DNA from: Staphylococcus xylosus NJ
Lineage (GTDB): Bacteria > Bacillota > Bacilli > Staphylococcales > Staphylococcaceae
Direction of reading: 5' to 3'
Length of the DNA: 64,000 bases
NCBI RefSeq assembly: GCF_000338275.1
Contig: NZ_ANMR01000013.1
Span: forward strand, 38,633-102,632
Shown: positions 1-8,751 of the stretch, one piece after another
Layout of the letters: each line of letters begins with the position of its first letter
Numbering within the stretch: position 1 is the first letter of the stretch
The notes under the pieces: generated by a model
Told to the model about the DNA's origin: nothing
The model's database searches: none
Seen by the model: only the letters and a program-made list of their open reading frames with translations
Translations under genes and position numbers: made by a program

Positions 1-358
1 TATAATTAGCTAGGTCTCCAGATTCTGAAACTTCCATCCCTCCCAGAATAGCTAAGTCAATATGACCACCGCGGATCATAGCAAACGATTCCGCATTATC
101 AAAATAAGATGCGCCTTTTGCAGCGGTTACTGTCTCCTTACCTGCGTTAATTAAATCCGGATCAATTTCTGCTTCTGTAGGATACGGACCAATACCGAGC
201 AATCCATTTTCTGATTGAAAATAAACATTCTCTACGTGATCATTAATTTCGTTTGCTACTAAGGTAGGCATTCCAATACCTAAGTTAATGACCATATCAC
301 TTTTAATTTCTTGTGCTGCACGTTGAATAATCTTTTTGCGTTGTAATTGCTTATCCAT
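1..358 (-). CDS. scoB: 3-oxoacid (acetoacetate/succinyl) CoA-transferase subunit B, 3' part outside window
   Basis: This is the beta subunit of a family I CoA transferase, which moves CoA between succinyl-CoA (or another acyl-CoA) and acetoacetate in the cytoplasm. The first 119 codons are visible and the gene runs off the left edge. The family signature SENGLLG lies at residues 49-55, with the catalytic glutamate as E50, and INLGIGMPT is at 24-32. The ATG lies 8 bases inside the end of scoA, with a GGAGG just upstream, so the two subunits are translationally coupled. No frame damage is seen in the visible part. Confidence 0.93.
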   Translation of the reverse strand, partial: MDKQLQRKKIIQRAAQEIKSDMVINLGIGMPTLVANEINDHVENVYFQSENGLLGIGPYPTEAEIDPDLINAGKETVTAAKGASYFDNAESFAMIRGGHIDLAILGGMEVSESGDLANY

Positions 359-1055
359 GGTTAGCCTCCTTAAACGTACGTTTCTCAATCCTTTTTTCAA
401 AATGAGATCCTAGATAAATGTAATCAATATAAACACCAGACAGGTGTACCTCATCTGGATCAATTTCACCTACTTCAACTAACTCTTCTACTTCAACTAC
501 AGTTGTTGCAGCTGCCATCGCACATAGAGGGTTAAAGTTGCGAGCTGTCTTTTCAAAGACAAGATTTCCAAAAGTATCTGCTTTTTGTGCTTTTATAATA
601 CCGAAATCACCTTTAATTGCACGTTCCATTAAATATGTTTCTCCATCAAAATCACGTATTTCTTTACCTTCAGCAATACGTGTGCCAACACCCGTCTTAG
701 TATAAAATGCAGGAATCCCTGCTCCACCTGCACGTAATTTTTCTGCTAATGTGCCTTGAGGCGTTAATTCAACATCTAGTTCTCCACTAATAAGTTGCTG
801 TTCAAAAATTTTATTTTCTCCCACATAAGAGCTAATCATTTTATCAATTTGTTTATGCTCTAGTAAGCGACCTAAACCAAAATCATCGACGCCACAATTA
901 TTACTAACTACCGTTAATCCCTTAGTACCTTTGTCACGAATTGCTTCAATACTATGTTCTGGAATACCACACAACCCGAATCCTCCTGCTAGTACAGTCA
1001 TATCATCCTCCAAACGTTCAAAAGCTTTATGTATTTCTTTAATTACTTTCGACAT
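351..1055 (-). CDS. scoA: 3-oxoacid CoA-transferase subunit A
   Basis: Alpha subunit of the same heterodimeric CoA transferase; 234 residues is the usual length. The family I signature [10 protein letters not shown] is at residues 24-33, and a CoA-binding segment follows around [15 protein letters not shown] (about 111-125). It is the first gene of scoAB and overlaps scoB by 8 bases. An ATG with an upstream GAGGTTA-type ribosome site supports the start. The upstream region has a TATAAT box and a perfect cre site, so repression by CcpA in glucose is expected. atoD would be an equivalent name. The substrate (acetoacetate or another acid) is inferred from the family. Confidence 0.93.
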   Translation of the reverse strand: MSKVIKEIHKAFERLEDDMTVLAGGFGLCGIPEHSIEAIRDKGTKGLTVVSNNCGVDDFGLGRLLEHKQIDKMISSYVGENKIFEQQLISGELDVELTPQGTLAEKLRAGGAGIPAFYTKTGVGTRIAEGKEIRDFDGETYLMERAIKGDFGIIKAQKADTFGNLVFEKTARNFNPLCAMAAATTVVEVEELVEVGEIDPDEVHLSGVYIDYIYLGSHFEKRIEKRTFKEANHG

Positions 1056-1103
1056 ATATTAACCTCATTTCTAAGTTTACTTTTAATACCTAGTACTAAA
1101 ACA

Positions 1104-1154
1104 ATTATACGTGAAAATACTTATGAAGTCTTTTATTTATGTTTACGCTTACAT
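1104..1154 (-). promoter_or_regulatory. scoAB promoter region with CcpA cre site
   Basis: On the minus strand a TATAAT -10 box is at 1109-1104. A 16-base element at 1154-1139 matches every position of the consensus WTGNAARCGNWWWCAW. It lies about 30 bases upstream of the -10 box, over or next to the -35 region. This position fits carbon catabolite control of ketone-body use. The -35 box itself is weak, so activation cannot be excluded. Confidence 0.7.
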
Positions 1155-1174
1155 TTATTACAATATATAAAAAA

Positions 1175-1210
1175 ATGAGCCTAGGACATAAATAGATGTC
1201 TCAGGCTCAT
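1175..1210 (-). terminator. Terminator-like hairpin between the capsule operon and scoA
   Basis: Near-perfect 15-base inverted repeat (ATGAGCCT... / ...AGGCTCAT) with a six-base loop. On the minus strand it is followed by T7. It could end capsule-operon read-through before the scoAB promoter. Similar hairpins ending in AGGCTCAT are dispersed in staphylococcal intergenic DNA. Confidence 0.7.
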
Positions 1211-1609
1211 TCCTACGATTAGTCAAGTACTTATATAATAAAATAAGCATGAACTTTACTTAATCTTTCTCATTTCACTTTCCTATACACGGTTTCAAGA
1301 ACCCAACATACTCCAATCGAATTTCAAAAGGCGAGAGTAAAGCTGACCGGTTTTTAATACGGATTTAAAATACAAAAGCCCGCACGATCTACTTCTCTCT
1401 ATAACTATAAAAATAGCTATGAAAACATCTATCGTCATAGATTTCTTCATAGCTAATCTTAGTATGTTTTTAATTTTTGGCAGTAGGTGACTGAAGTGAA
1501 AATACGATTATATTAAGCTTTTTTCAATTCTAGTAACCTTTACCGGGGTGGGACTACGAAATCTACATTAGAAAAATTGATTTCTCTCCCACTCCCATAG
1601 TCTAAAAAT
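1211..1609. other. Gene-free stretch downstream of the LCP gene
   Basis: No open frame with a ribosome site is visible on either strand. The only structure is two hairpins: a 10-base perfect inverted repeat TAGCTATGAA / TTCATAGCTA at 1414-1455 with a second small stem inside it, and the GGGGTGGGA / TCCCACTCCC element at 1545-1596. A small RNA is possible, but no promoter could be assigned. Confidence 0.4.
1545..1596. repeat. Staphylococcal GTGGGA...TCCCAC dispersed hairpin
   Basis: The arms GGGGTGGGA (1545-1553) and TCCCACTCCC (1587-1596), plus an inner GAAAT/ATTTC pairing, form a long hairpin just after the stop codon of the LCP gene. The shape and GTGGGACTACGAAAT wording match a repeat common in S. 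aureus intergenic regions. There is no U-run, so it may be an RNA-stability element rather than a terminator. Confidence 0.6.
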
Positions 1610-2554
1610 TTATTTCAAATCTAAATTGTCTCGATATGCTTGGATCGTATCTTCATTATCACCAAGATAGAAGTAATAAAGTCCATCATCGCCTAAAGAG
1701 TTTTCACCTTTTAGTGTGTGGCGATTAACATTTTTTTGTGCTGCCTTATAATCCGATCTTATACTATTAAGTTCGGTTAAACTTAAATCTGTTTTAACGT
1801 TATTCTCTACAGCATCAAAAATTGAATTTATTTTCGGGATGGAGCTTGGATTCATAGATTTTTTAGCAACTGCTTCAATAACGAGCTGTTGACGTGCTTG
1901 TCTACCTTCGTCACCGCCAGCACCTGCTTCTTTTCTACTACGCATAAATGCTAAAGCTTCTTTACCATCCATGTGGTATTTTTGACCTTTAGAGAAAGTA
2001 TAATTTCTGACTTTGAAGTCAGCATTACTCACAACATCGACACCATTCACTTCATCAATCAATGTTGAGACACCATCCATATTAATCGCTGCATAATGGT
2101 CAATTGGCACATTCATTAGTTTTTCAACAGATTTTACTGCCATATCCGGGCCACCATAGGCATATGCATGATTAATTTTCTCTTCTATACCTTTACCAAC
2201 AATTTTAGCATGTGTATCACGTGGGACACTAATCATTTCCGTCTTTTTATCTTTCGGGTTAATTGAAAGGAGTACGATAGAGTCAGATCTTTGACCATCA
2301 TTTTCTAATGCTCTTTCTTCATTTGAATCAATACCAAACAATGCGATAGAAATTGGTTCACCATCTTTTAAAGGTTGGTCTCTTAATTCAGAATGCTTTC
2401 TATCTAATGGATCATTAATAGAACTATTGAGTGCAGTTAACTTATAAACTATAATTGCTGCTATTATTAAAATAAGTATTGCTAAAACAAATAATATTGA
2501 AACTATTATCTTTTTGGCTCTGGATTTTTTCTTTTTTCTACGCTTTCTCTCCAT
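1610..2554 (-). CDS. LytR-CpsA-Psr (LCP) family glycopolymer-peptidoglycan ligase
   Basis: LCP enzymes transfer lipid-linked capsule or teichoic acid chains onto peptidoglycan outside the membrane. The 314-residue protein starts with a lysine/arginine-rich cytoplasmic tail (2-15), then one membrane helix (about 16-38). The external catalytic domain follows, with GIDS (74-77), QRSDS (88-92), SVPRD (109-113), NHAYAYGG (128-135) and GRQARQQ (217-223). These arginines and aspartates bind the pyrophosphate. As the last gene of the capsule operon it most likely anchors this capsule to the wall, as LcpC is reported to do in S. aureus. A teichoic acid role is the alternative. Confidence 0.88.
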   Translation of the reverse strand: MERKRRKKKKSRAKKIIVSILFVLAILILIIAAIIVYKLTALNSSINDPLDRKHSELRDQPLKDGEPISIALFGIDSNEERALENDGQRSDSIVLLSINPKDKKTEMISVPRDTHAKIVGKGIEEKINHAYAYGGPDMAVKSVEKLMNVPIDHYAAINMDGVSTLIDEVNGVDVVSNADFKVRNYTFSKGQKYHMDGKEALAFMRSRKEAGAGGDEGRQARQQLVIEAVAKKSMNPSSIPKINSIFDAVENNVKTDLSLTELNSIRSDYKAAQKNVNRHTLKGENSLGDDGLYYFYLGDNEDTIQAYRDNLDLK

Positions 2555-2567
2555 GTACCTACCATCC

Positions 2568-3710
2568 TCATTTATTAACTTTTAAATTTTTTATTATTCT
2601 TATAATATATTGTTGATTTTCAAATGTCATATCAGTACCAGAAGGTAAACATATACCTTGTTCGAATAAATACTTAGCATTGTCTACTTCATCATAATAA
2701 TATTCATATTGACTATATAGTGGCTGTAAATGCATTGGCTTCCATACAGGTCGTGCTTCTATATTTTCTTTGCTAAGCGTCTCAATTACATCATTTGTCG
2801 AAAATCCTGTCTTCTTCTCATCAATTGTTAATGCAGTTAGCCATCTATTAGATTTGGAGTTAGGTAATTCTGGTTGAAATTCAATACCTTCTATATCTGA
2901 TAACGCTTGATAATATTCATCAAAAATTTCTCTTCTCTTTTGAACACGTTGATTTAAGACTTCCATTTGTCCTCGACCAATACCAGCTGAGATATTGCTC
3001 AATCTATAATTGAAACCTAACTCACTATGTTGGTAATGTAGCGCTTTATCTCTAGCTTGTGTAGCTAAAAACAGTGCATGTTCTTTTGATTCACTATTAT
3101 TTGTAACTAACATACCACCACCACTGGTAGTTATTATTTTATTGCCATTAAATGAAAAAATACCATAATCACCAAAGCTACCACTCATTTCCCCTTGAAA
3201 TTCAGCACCCAAAGATTCAGCCGCATCTTCTATTAAAGTTACATTATATACATCGCAAATCGCTTTAATTTCATCTAATTTAGCAGATTGTCCATACAAG
3301 TTAACCGTTATAACAGCTTTAGGTTTAATTGACTTTTTCTCAAATGCTTTGAAAGCTTTTTCTAGTGCAACTGGTGACATATTCCAAGAATCCAATTCAG
3401 AATCAATGAATACGGGTATAGCATTTTGATATAAAATAGGATTAGAAGTTGCACAGAAAGTTAAAGATGTACAAAATACATAATCATTTTCTGTTACGCC
3501 ACTCTCTATAAGTGCTAAATGTATTGCAGCAGTACCGCTACTAACAGCTAATGCCTCATCTATATTGATATAAGATTTTATACTATTTTCAAACTCAGTA
3601 ACATTTTCCCCTAAAGGTGCTATCCAGTTTTGTTCAAATGCTCTCTCGATATAAAATTGTTCATTTCCACCCATATGTGGTCTAGATAAATATATTCGTT
3701 CATTTGTCAA
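2568..3710 (-). CDS. DegT/DnrJ/EryC1/StrS aminotransferase (PglE/EpsN-like)
   Basis: PLP-dependent sugar aminotransferase expected to turn a UDP-4-keto-6-deoxy-HexNAc into the 4-amino sugar. In 380 residues it shows SGTAA (58-62), EDAAES (161-166) and FNGNKIITTSGGGM, with the PLP lysine as K191. The ribosome site AAGGAGTGAG sits in the last codons of the acetyltransferase gene, 6 bases away, so the two are coupled. The likely substrate is the product of the CapD-type dehydratase in the same operon. The product goes to the neighbouring NeuD/PglD-like enzyme. Substrate identity is inferred from the neighbourhood. Confidence 0.88.
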   Translation of the reverse strand: MTNERIYLSRPHMGGNEQFYIERAFEQNWIAPLGENVTEFENSIKSYINIDEALAVSSGTAAIHLALIESGVTENDYVFCTSLTFCATSNPILYQNAIPVFIDSELDSWNMSPVALEKAFKAFEKKSIKPKAVITVNLYGQSAKLDEIKAICDVYNVTLIEDAAESLGAEFQGEMSGSFGDYGIFSFNGNKIITTSGGGMLVTNNSESKEHALFLATQARDKALHYQHSELGFNYRLSNISAGIGRGQMEVLNQRVQKRREIFDEYYQALSDIEGIEFQPELPNSKSNRWLTALTIDEKKTGFSTNDVIETLSKENIEARPVWKPMHLQPLYSQYEYYYDEVDNAKYLFEQGICLPSGTDMTFENQQYIIRIIKNLKVNK

Positions 3711-3716
3711 TTACTC

Positions 3717-4334
3717 TCACTCCTTGGGTTTTGCTGGTGTTCCAACAACAATTTGTTCGTCATTAACATCATTAATGACGGTCGCTCCTGCCCCTATGAT
3801 ACAATTTTTACCAATTTTTATTTGTGGTAATACTGATGCTCCAATGGCGATATGTGAACATTCTCCTATTACAACATTTCCTGCTAATGTCGCATTTGGA
3901 GAAATATGCACGTAATCATCTATAACATTGTCATGTTCAATAACTGCTCCTGAATTAATGATTACATGTTTGCCTATCTTTGTATCTGCATTAATAACAA
4001 CATTAGGCATGACAACTGTACCAAAGTCAATTTGGGCACTTGGACTTATGCTGGAAGTCGGATGCATAAGTGTCGGAAATTGGTTCTTATCAAGGTTCAT
4101 TTCTTCAAAAAGTTTATTTCTAATAAAATTATTACCGATTGCCAAGCAGAAGTAGTAATCTTTCTTATATAATTGTATATTATCTAAATTATCATAAAAA
4201 TAATTACCATTCTCTTTATATGAAGAGAATTTATTATCCAAAAAACCTGCAATCACATAATCTGGAGATGTGTCAATAATATCTTTGATCACTTTCGAGT
4301 GACCACCATTACCTATCAAGATTATATATTTCAT
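3717..4334 (-). CDS. NeuD/PglD-like sugar O/N-acetyltransferase
   Basis: 205-residue acetyltransferase of the PglD/NeuD/EpsM type. The N-terminal Rossmann-like part has GNGGHSK (8-14). From about residue 95 a left-handed beta-helix of hexapeptide repeats follows, with the likely catalytic histidine in EHDN (H134) and the ending GTPAKP. It should N-acetylate the 4-amino group made by the adjacent aminotransferase, using acetyl-CoA. Its ATG shares one base with the stop of the sugar-phosphate transferase gene (TAATG). Confidence 0.87.
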   Translation of the reverse strand: MKYIILIGNGGHSKVIKDIIDTSPDYVIAGFLDNKFSSYKENGNYFYDNLDNIQLYKKDYYFCLAIGNNFIRNKLFEEMNLDKNQFPTLMHPTSSISPSAQIDFGTVVMPNVVINADTKIGKHVIINSGAVIEHDNVIDDYVHISPNATLAGNVVIGECSHIAIGASVLPQIKIGKNCIIGAGATVINDVNDEQIVVGTPAKPKE

Positions 4335-4927
4335 TAAAAATTACCTCTAAATTTTTCTGCAGTGACATGTGACTCAGAACTAATGTCTTTTTTCTTTAAT
4401 ACATTTTCAAAAGTTTTATATAAAATATACATATCTAGTTTAAATGATTGATTTTCAGCATACCAAACATCAAGTTTAAATTTCTGCTCCCATGTTATAG
4501 CATTCCTACCATTTATTTGTGCCCAACCTGTAATACCGGGTTTAACATTATGACGCTTTTTTTGTTCTTCATTATATAAAGGTAAATATTCCATCAACAA
4601 TGGCCTTGGCCCAACTAAACTTAAATCCCCCTTTAATACATTTATTAATTGAGGCAATTCATCAATACTAGAATTTCTAATTTTAGAACCAAGTTTAGTC
4701 ATACGTAGCTCATCTGGTAATAATTGACCTTTATCATCAAATTCCATTGTCATTGTTCTGAATTTATAAATGTCGAAAGGTTTTTCATTTTTTCCAGGTC
4801 GCGTTTGCTTAAACAATACTGGTTTTCCGAGTTTCTTTGAAATTAATAGATAAGAAACGGTTAAAATCGGTAAGGTAATAACTAAACAACTTATACTAAC
4901 TATTAAATCAAACATTCTTTTTAACAT
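4334..4927 (-). CDS. Initiating sugar-phosphate transferase (PglC/EpsL/CapM-like)
   Basis: Monotopic phosphoglycosyl transferase that moves a sugar phosphate from a UDP-sugar to undecaprenyl phosphate, the first committed step of the repeat unit. I choose the ATG at 4927 (197 residues), not the in-frame one at 5002: it does not overlap the upstream gene and has GCGGGG before it. The N-terminal hydrophobic re-entrant segment is at 5-29. KFRTM (55-59), the catalytic DE dyad in SSIDELP (D89, E90), VGPRP (105-109) and GITGWAQ are all present. The size and lack of extra domains fit PglC, which is known to transfer phospho-diNAcBac. Confidence 0.9.
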   Translation of the reverse strand: MLKRMFDLIVSISCLVITLPILTVSYLLISKKLGKPVLFKQTRPGKNEKPFDIYKFRTMTMEFDDKGQLLPDELRMTKLGSKIRNSSIDELPQLINVLKGDLSLVGPRPLLMEYLPLYNEEQKKRHNVKPGITGWAQINGRNAITWEQKFKLDVWYAENQSFKLDMYILYKTFENVLKKKDISSESHVTAEKFRGNF

Positions 4928-4946
4928 TAGATCATACCCCGCTTTC

Positions 4947-6095
4947 TTACTGTTCAACTTGACTATATATGTCAAGTTGCTTTTTAACAACATCAGCTTC
5001 ATTATAATTTGTTTTTGCTCTTATAAAGCTCGCTTCTTTATATTGATTTAATTTGTTTTTATCATTTGCTAATTCTTCTATTTTATTTGCAATATACATA
5101 CTAGATTGTAACGGTACTAAAAAACCATTTTCATTGTCGATTATTTCTTCTCGCGATCCTCTTATATTTGTTGCAATAATTGCATTTTTCATTGCCATGG
5201 CTTCAATGATTGACCTTGGCATACCTTCTCTATAAGAAGGAAGGCAATATATATCACTTAAAGTTAAATATTCATTGATATTAGAGACCTGTCCAGTAAA
5301 TATTATATTTCTTTCTTTTTTATACTTATTTAGTAACTTAAGTGTTTCATTATCTCTTTCACCTTCAGGTAAGTCACCTATAATTATATATTTAATATTA
5401 TTTGACGACAATTTTTGATATGAATCTAAAAGATCTAATATACCTTTTTCTTTAACTAATCTCCCTATAAACGTAACAACAATATCATTATCATTAATAC
5501 CTAAGTCTATTTTTAATGCATTTATAATATCTTGATTTATTAATTCAAAATTAAACTGGTTATCCATATCTATGCCATTACTAATATGAAGATAATTATT
5601 TTTATTAGCTGACCTCAAAAAATTATTCTCTACAGCTGTATAATAATCTTCTTCACTTTGAGTAAATATATAATCAGTAAAATATTTTCCAATAAGTTTC
5701 TCTATATTAAAATAAAAATTGTATGTATTTAATGACATTCCATCATGAAAATAAAATCCATGAGCTGTATATATTATCGTGGGCACACCTGCAAGTTTAG
5801 CTGCTATTCTACCTAGAACAGCAGCTATAGGTGTATGGACATGGACAATATCTGGTTGGATTTGTTTAAACAACTTTATCATTTTAAAAATAGATTTCAT
5901 ATTGCTAATTGGATTTATATTTCTATCTATATTTATATTATGATAGTAAACACCTTGCTTTTTGACTTCATTTTGTTGAGAACCAAAAGTGCTCACACAA
6001 TGAACTTCTATGCCGCTCGCAACACTAGCTTCATTCAAAGCTTTCAAAAGTTTTATGTGAGTCATTTCAATTGCAGCAATTTGCACAATTTTCAA
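4947..6095 (-). CDS. Family 4 glycosyltransferase (EpsD-like)
   Basis: Retaining GT-B glycosyltransferase expected to add the second or a later sugar on the cytoplasmic lipid-linked unit. The TTG at 6095 is taken as start (382 residues), because the GGAGG site lies inside the first codons of the longer frame beginning at 6110. The N-terminal half has HVHTP and TAHGFYFHDG; the C-terminal half has GRLVKEKG (211-218) and the E-x7-E donor-site motif in REGMPRSIIEAM (E290, E298). The gene begins right after the dehydrogenase stop codon. Donor and acceptor cannot be read from sequence. Confidence 0.88.
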   Translation of the reverse strand: MKIVQIAAIEMTHIKLLKALNEASVASGIEVHCVSTFGSQQNEVKKQGVYYHNINIDRNINPISNMKSIFKMIKLFKQIQPDIVHVHTPIAAVLGRIAAKLAGVPTIIYTAHGFYFHDGMSLNTYNFYFNIEKLIGKYFTDYIFTQSEEDYYTAVENNFLRSANKNNYLHISNGIDMDNQFNFELINQDIINALKIDLGINDNDIVVTFIGRLVKEKGILDLLDSYQKLSSNNIKYIIIGDLPEGERDNETLKLLNKYKKERNIIFTGQVSNINEYLTLSDIYCLPSYREGMPRSIIEAMAMKNAIIATNIRGSREEIIDNENGFLVPLQSSMYIANKIEELANDKNKLNQYKEASFIRAKTNYNEADVVKKQLDIYSQVEQ

Positions 6096-6097
6096 TT

Positions 6098-7372
6098 TTA
6101 CAGCCTCCAAAGTTTTTGATTAACTTTAATATCTTCATTACTAATATTGCCCTTTATATCAACTATAATTCCATTTTCTTCTGCCAGATTAATATAATCA
6201 GCTCTTTGATTTAGATACTCACTATGAGGTACAGCAAATAATACTACATCGGCTTTTCTTAAGTCACTTTTACCTTTTAGATTTAGATTGAATAATTTCT
6301 TTGCTTCACTTTTGTCTGCTTCTACATCATTCACTGTTATTTTTAGTCCATATTCTTCAAGTTCTTTAACGATATGGATAACTTTTGTATTTCTTAAGTC
6401 TGGACAATTTTCTTTAAATGTCAGTCCTAAAACATTAACTGATGCACCTTGTACTTCTAATCCTTTTTTCAATAATTCTTTAATTATATTAGAAGAAACG
6501 TGCTGAGCCATATTATCATTTATTCTTCTTCCAGCGAGAATGACTTCTGGATGATGACCTACTTCTTGAGCTTTATGTGTTAAATAATAAGGGTCAACTC
6601 CGATACAATGTCCACCTACTAAACCTGGTTTAAAGTTTAAAAAATTCCATTTTGTGCCAGAAGCTTTTAATACTTCGTTTGTATCTAAGTCTAATTTATC
6701 AAAAATAATTGCCAATTCATTCATTAATGCGATATTCACATCACGTTGTGTGTTTTCAATTACTTTTGCCGCTTCTGCTACTTTAATAGAAGATGCTTTA
6801 TGAACTCCTGCGGTAACTACTGAACTGTATACGTCTGCAACTACTTCTAATACTTCAGGAGTTTGACCTGATACAACTTTTATAATAGTTTCAAAGGTAT
6901 GCACTTTGTCTCCTGGATTAATTCTTTCAGGTGAGTAACCAACATAAAAGTCTTTACCACACTCTAGACCCGAGTATTTTTCTAATACAGGGACACAATC
7001 TTCCTCTGTAGCACCAGGATAAACAGTTGATTCATAAACAACTATTGTGTCTGGTGTAATCACTTTGCCCACTGTTTCACTGGCTTTCAATAATGGAGAT
7101 AAATCTGGTTTATTATGCTTATCAATCGGCGTTGGTACTGCTACAATAATAAAATCAGCTTTCTTCAAATCTTCTGCGTTTGAAGTATATTCTATATTAG
7201 TTTGCTTTAGTTTATCTTCTGTAACTTCATTTGTTCTATCATAATTATTTTTCAATTCTTGAATTCTTGATTCATTTATATCGAATCCAATTACTTTATG
7301 CTTATTCCCAAAAGTCACAGCTACTGGCAATCCTACGTAACCTAACCCTACAACTGCAATTTTTCTATTCAT
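6098..7372 (-). CDS. UDP-N-acetylhexosamine 6-dehydrogenase (TviB/WbpO type)
   Basis: NAD-dependent dehydrogenase that oxidises C6 of a UDP-HexNAc twice to the uronic acid. 424 residues. The NAD-binding fold has GLGYVGLP (9-16), the central domain YSPERINPGD (147-156), and the active-site cysteine is C256 in GGHCIGVDPYYLTHKAQ. The long GVDPYYL-THKAQ stretch is typical of the UDP-GlcNAc/GalNAc group (TviB, WbpO) rather than of UDP-glucose dehydrogenases. With the epimerase two genes upstream it should supply a HexNAcA residue, as in S. aureus type 1 capsule. The exact sugar is inferred. Confidence 0.87.
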   Translation of the reverse strand: MNRKIAVVGLGYVGLPVAVTFGNKHKVIGFDINESRIQELKNNYDRTNEVTEDKLKQTNIEYTSNAEDLKKADFIIVAVPTPIDKHNKPDLSPLLKASETVGKVITPDTIVVYESTVYPGATEEDCVPVLEKYSGLECGKDFYVGYSPERINPGDKVHTFETIIKVVSGQTPEVLEVVADVYSSVVTAGVHKASSIKVAEAAKVIENTQRDVNIALMNELAIIFDKLDLDTNEVLKASGTKWNFLNFKPGLVGGHCIGVDPYYLTHKAQEVGHHPEVILAGRRINDNMAQHVSSNIIKELLKKGLEVQGASVNVLGLTFKENCPDLRNTKVIHIVKELEEYGLKITVNDVEADKSEAKKLFNLNLKGKSDLRKADVVLFAVPHSEYLNQRADYINLAEENGIIVDIKGNISNEDIKVNQKLWRL

Positions 7373-7386
7373 TTTTATATTCCCCC

Positions 7387-8727
7387 TTAATTGATGTTAT
7401 TAATTGTAAACCGTGTTTTTCCACCTTTTGTTTTATCTAATTTATTCACAAAATTGAAAGTGAATTCTGTATTTTCTCCAAATCTAATTTTTAACTCTGC
7501 TTTAAGCTTCTTTTCTATTTGTCTCTTGTCGCTTTCTTTACTAACTATTAAATTAACTTCTATTAGGTCTATCTTATTTTGTATAAATTGTGATTCTATA
7601 ACATCATTTCCCAACGTTCTTATAGCTGTCGATAAATTAATATTAGTAACAATACCTTTGTCTTTAGATTGTAAAAAATCATTATTTCTACCAATAATTC
7701 TTTTTATTCTTATGTCTTTTTGTGTGTAATTTGATGAAAGAGGTTCTTTTAACTCTACCGAATCTCCTATTTTGTATCTTAAAAGCGGTGTTGATGTAGT
7801 ATAAAAACCAGTTACAATCAATTCATAAATATTGTCTTGTACATGTTCAAATTCAAAAACGCCTGTTTCAACATTGATTTCAAATTCTCCATCTTTATTT
7901 TCAGTAATAAAAGGTGCGCCTTCTGATGAGGCATATTGATTACGTACTGGACATTGGAATGCATTCTCTATATCTAACCTCATTTCATCAGTTAACGCTT
8001 CAGCTGTTGGAAATATTGCAATTGGTGAGAATTCTAATTTAATATCATTTTCTAATATATATTTTGCTATACGGTGGATAACAGTTGTAAATCCATCTAA
8101 TGTTTCAGGCTTAAATTTATTAAATTTTTGAATATAATACTTTAAATTTTCACCATCCGCATGATAAGAAGAAATCATTAATTGGTTTAGAGGTTTATTA
8201 AATCTCCAAAATATTTTTTTCTTTTGATTATTTGGAATTATTTTTTTACCTCCAACACTTACTCTTCTCATTCCCTTATATACACCATGCTGTTCTTTAA
8301 AATAATCTAAATAGGCTATCTTCCTAGACATATCATACGGGCTTGTATAATAAACCATACTTTTACCCGTAGAACCACCCGTCCCCATTTTTATTAATTT
8401 GTTTTTAGGAGCAGTAACTATCTTATCTACATTTCTTCTAACATCTTCTTTGGTTATTAAAGGGAGATTTTTCAAATTGTAAATTGTAATATCTTTAGGA
8501 TGTTTTTTTAGTTCTTCTCTATAATAATTACTATTCTCTCTTACAAAACGATAAAACTCTTGAAATCGCATTTTTTGCATTTCGAAAACATCTTCACATT
8601 TTCTTAATTCTTCCATTTCCTGATAATAAAATCGAGTATATCTTTGTTTCATAAATATTTTGCCTTGAACTGATACCATTAAATTCTGAACAAAGATAGG
8701 TGAATGGTTGTATATAAATTCAAGCAT
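7387..8727 (-). CDS. CapK/PaaK-like adenylate-forming enzyme of the capsule locus
   Basis: 446-residue member of the phenylacetate-CoA ligase / coenzyme F390 synthetase-like family often called CapK in capsule loci. ATP-binding motif GTGGSTGKS is at 115-123, YASSEGAP at 265-272 and TPLLRYKIGD at 313-322; all are typical of adenylate-forming enzymes. There is no membrane segment and no carrier-protein domain. The family activates carboxylic acids as adenylates, so it may activate an amino or organic acid, or the uronic carboxyl itself, for decoration of the polysaccharide. Neither substrate nor acceptor is known. It lies mid-operon between the epimerase and dehydrogenase genes. Confidence 0.8.
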   Translation of the reverse strand: MLEFIYNHSPIFVQNLMVSVQGKIFMKQRYTRFYYQEMEELRKCEDVFEMQKMRFQEFYRFVRENSNYYREELKKHPKDITIYNLKNLPLITKEDVRRNVDKIVTAPKNKLIKMGTGGSTGKSMVYYTSPYDMSRKIAYLDYFKEQHGVYKGMRRVSVGGKKIIPNNQKKKIFWRFNKPLNQLMISSYHADGENLKYYIQKFNKFKPETLDGFTTVIHRIAKYILENDIKLEFSPIAIFPTAEALTDEMRLDIENAFQCPVRNQYASSEGAPFITENKDGEFEINVETGVFEFEHVQDNIYELIVTGFYTTSTPLLRYKIGDSVELKEPLSSNYTQKDIRIKRIIGRNNDFLQSKDKGIVTNINLSTAIRTLGNDVIESQFIQNKIDLIEVNLIVSKESDKRQIEKKLKAELKIRFGENTEFTFNFVNKLDKTKGGKTRFTINNIN

Positions 8728-8751
8728 TAAATCATCCCTTTTTATGTAATA

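Noticed and set aside
1211..1540. Small gene or riboswitch between scoA and the LCP gene
   Set aside because: No ribosome site, no open frame worth calling and no known riboswitch pattern; only the hairpin at 1414-1455 was noted.
4927..5002. Longer start for the sugar-phosphate transferase
   Set aside because: It would overlap the preceding GT4 gene by 56 bases, and its first 25 residues have no counterpart in PglC/EpsL-type proteins.
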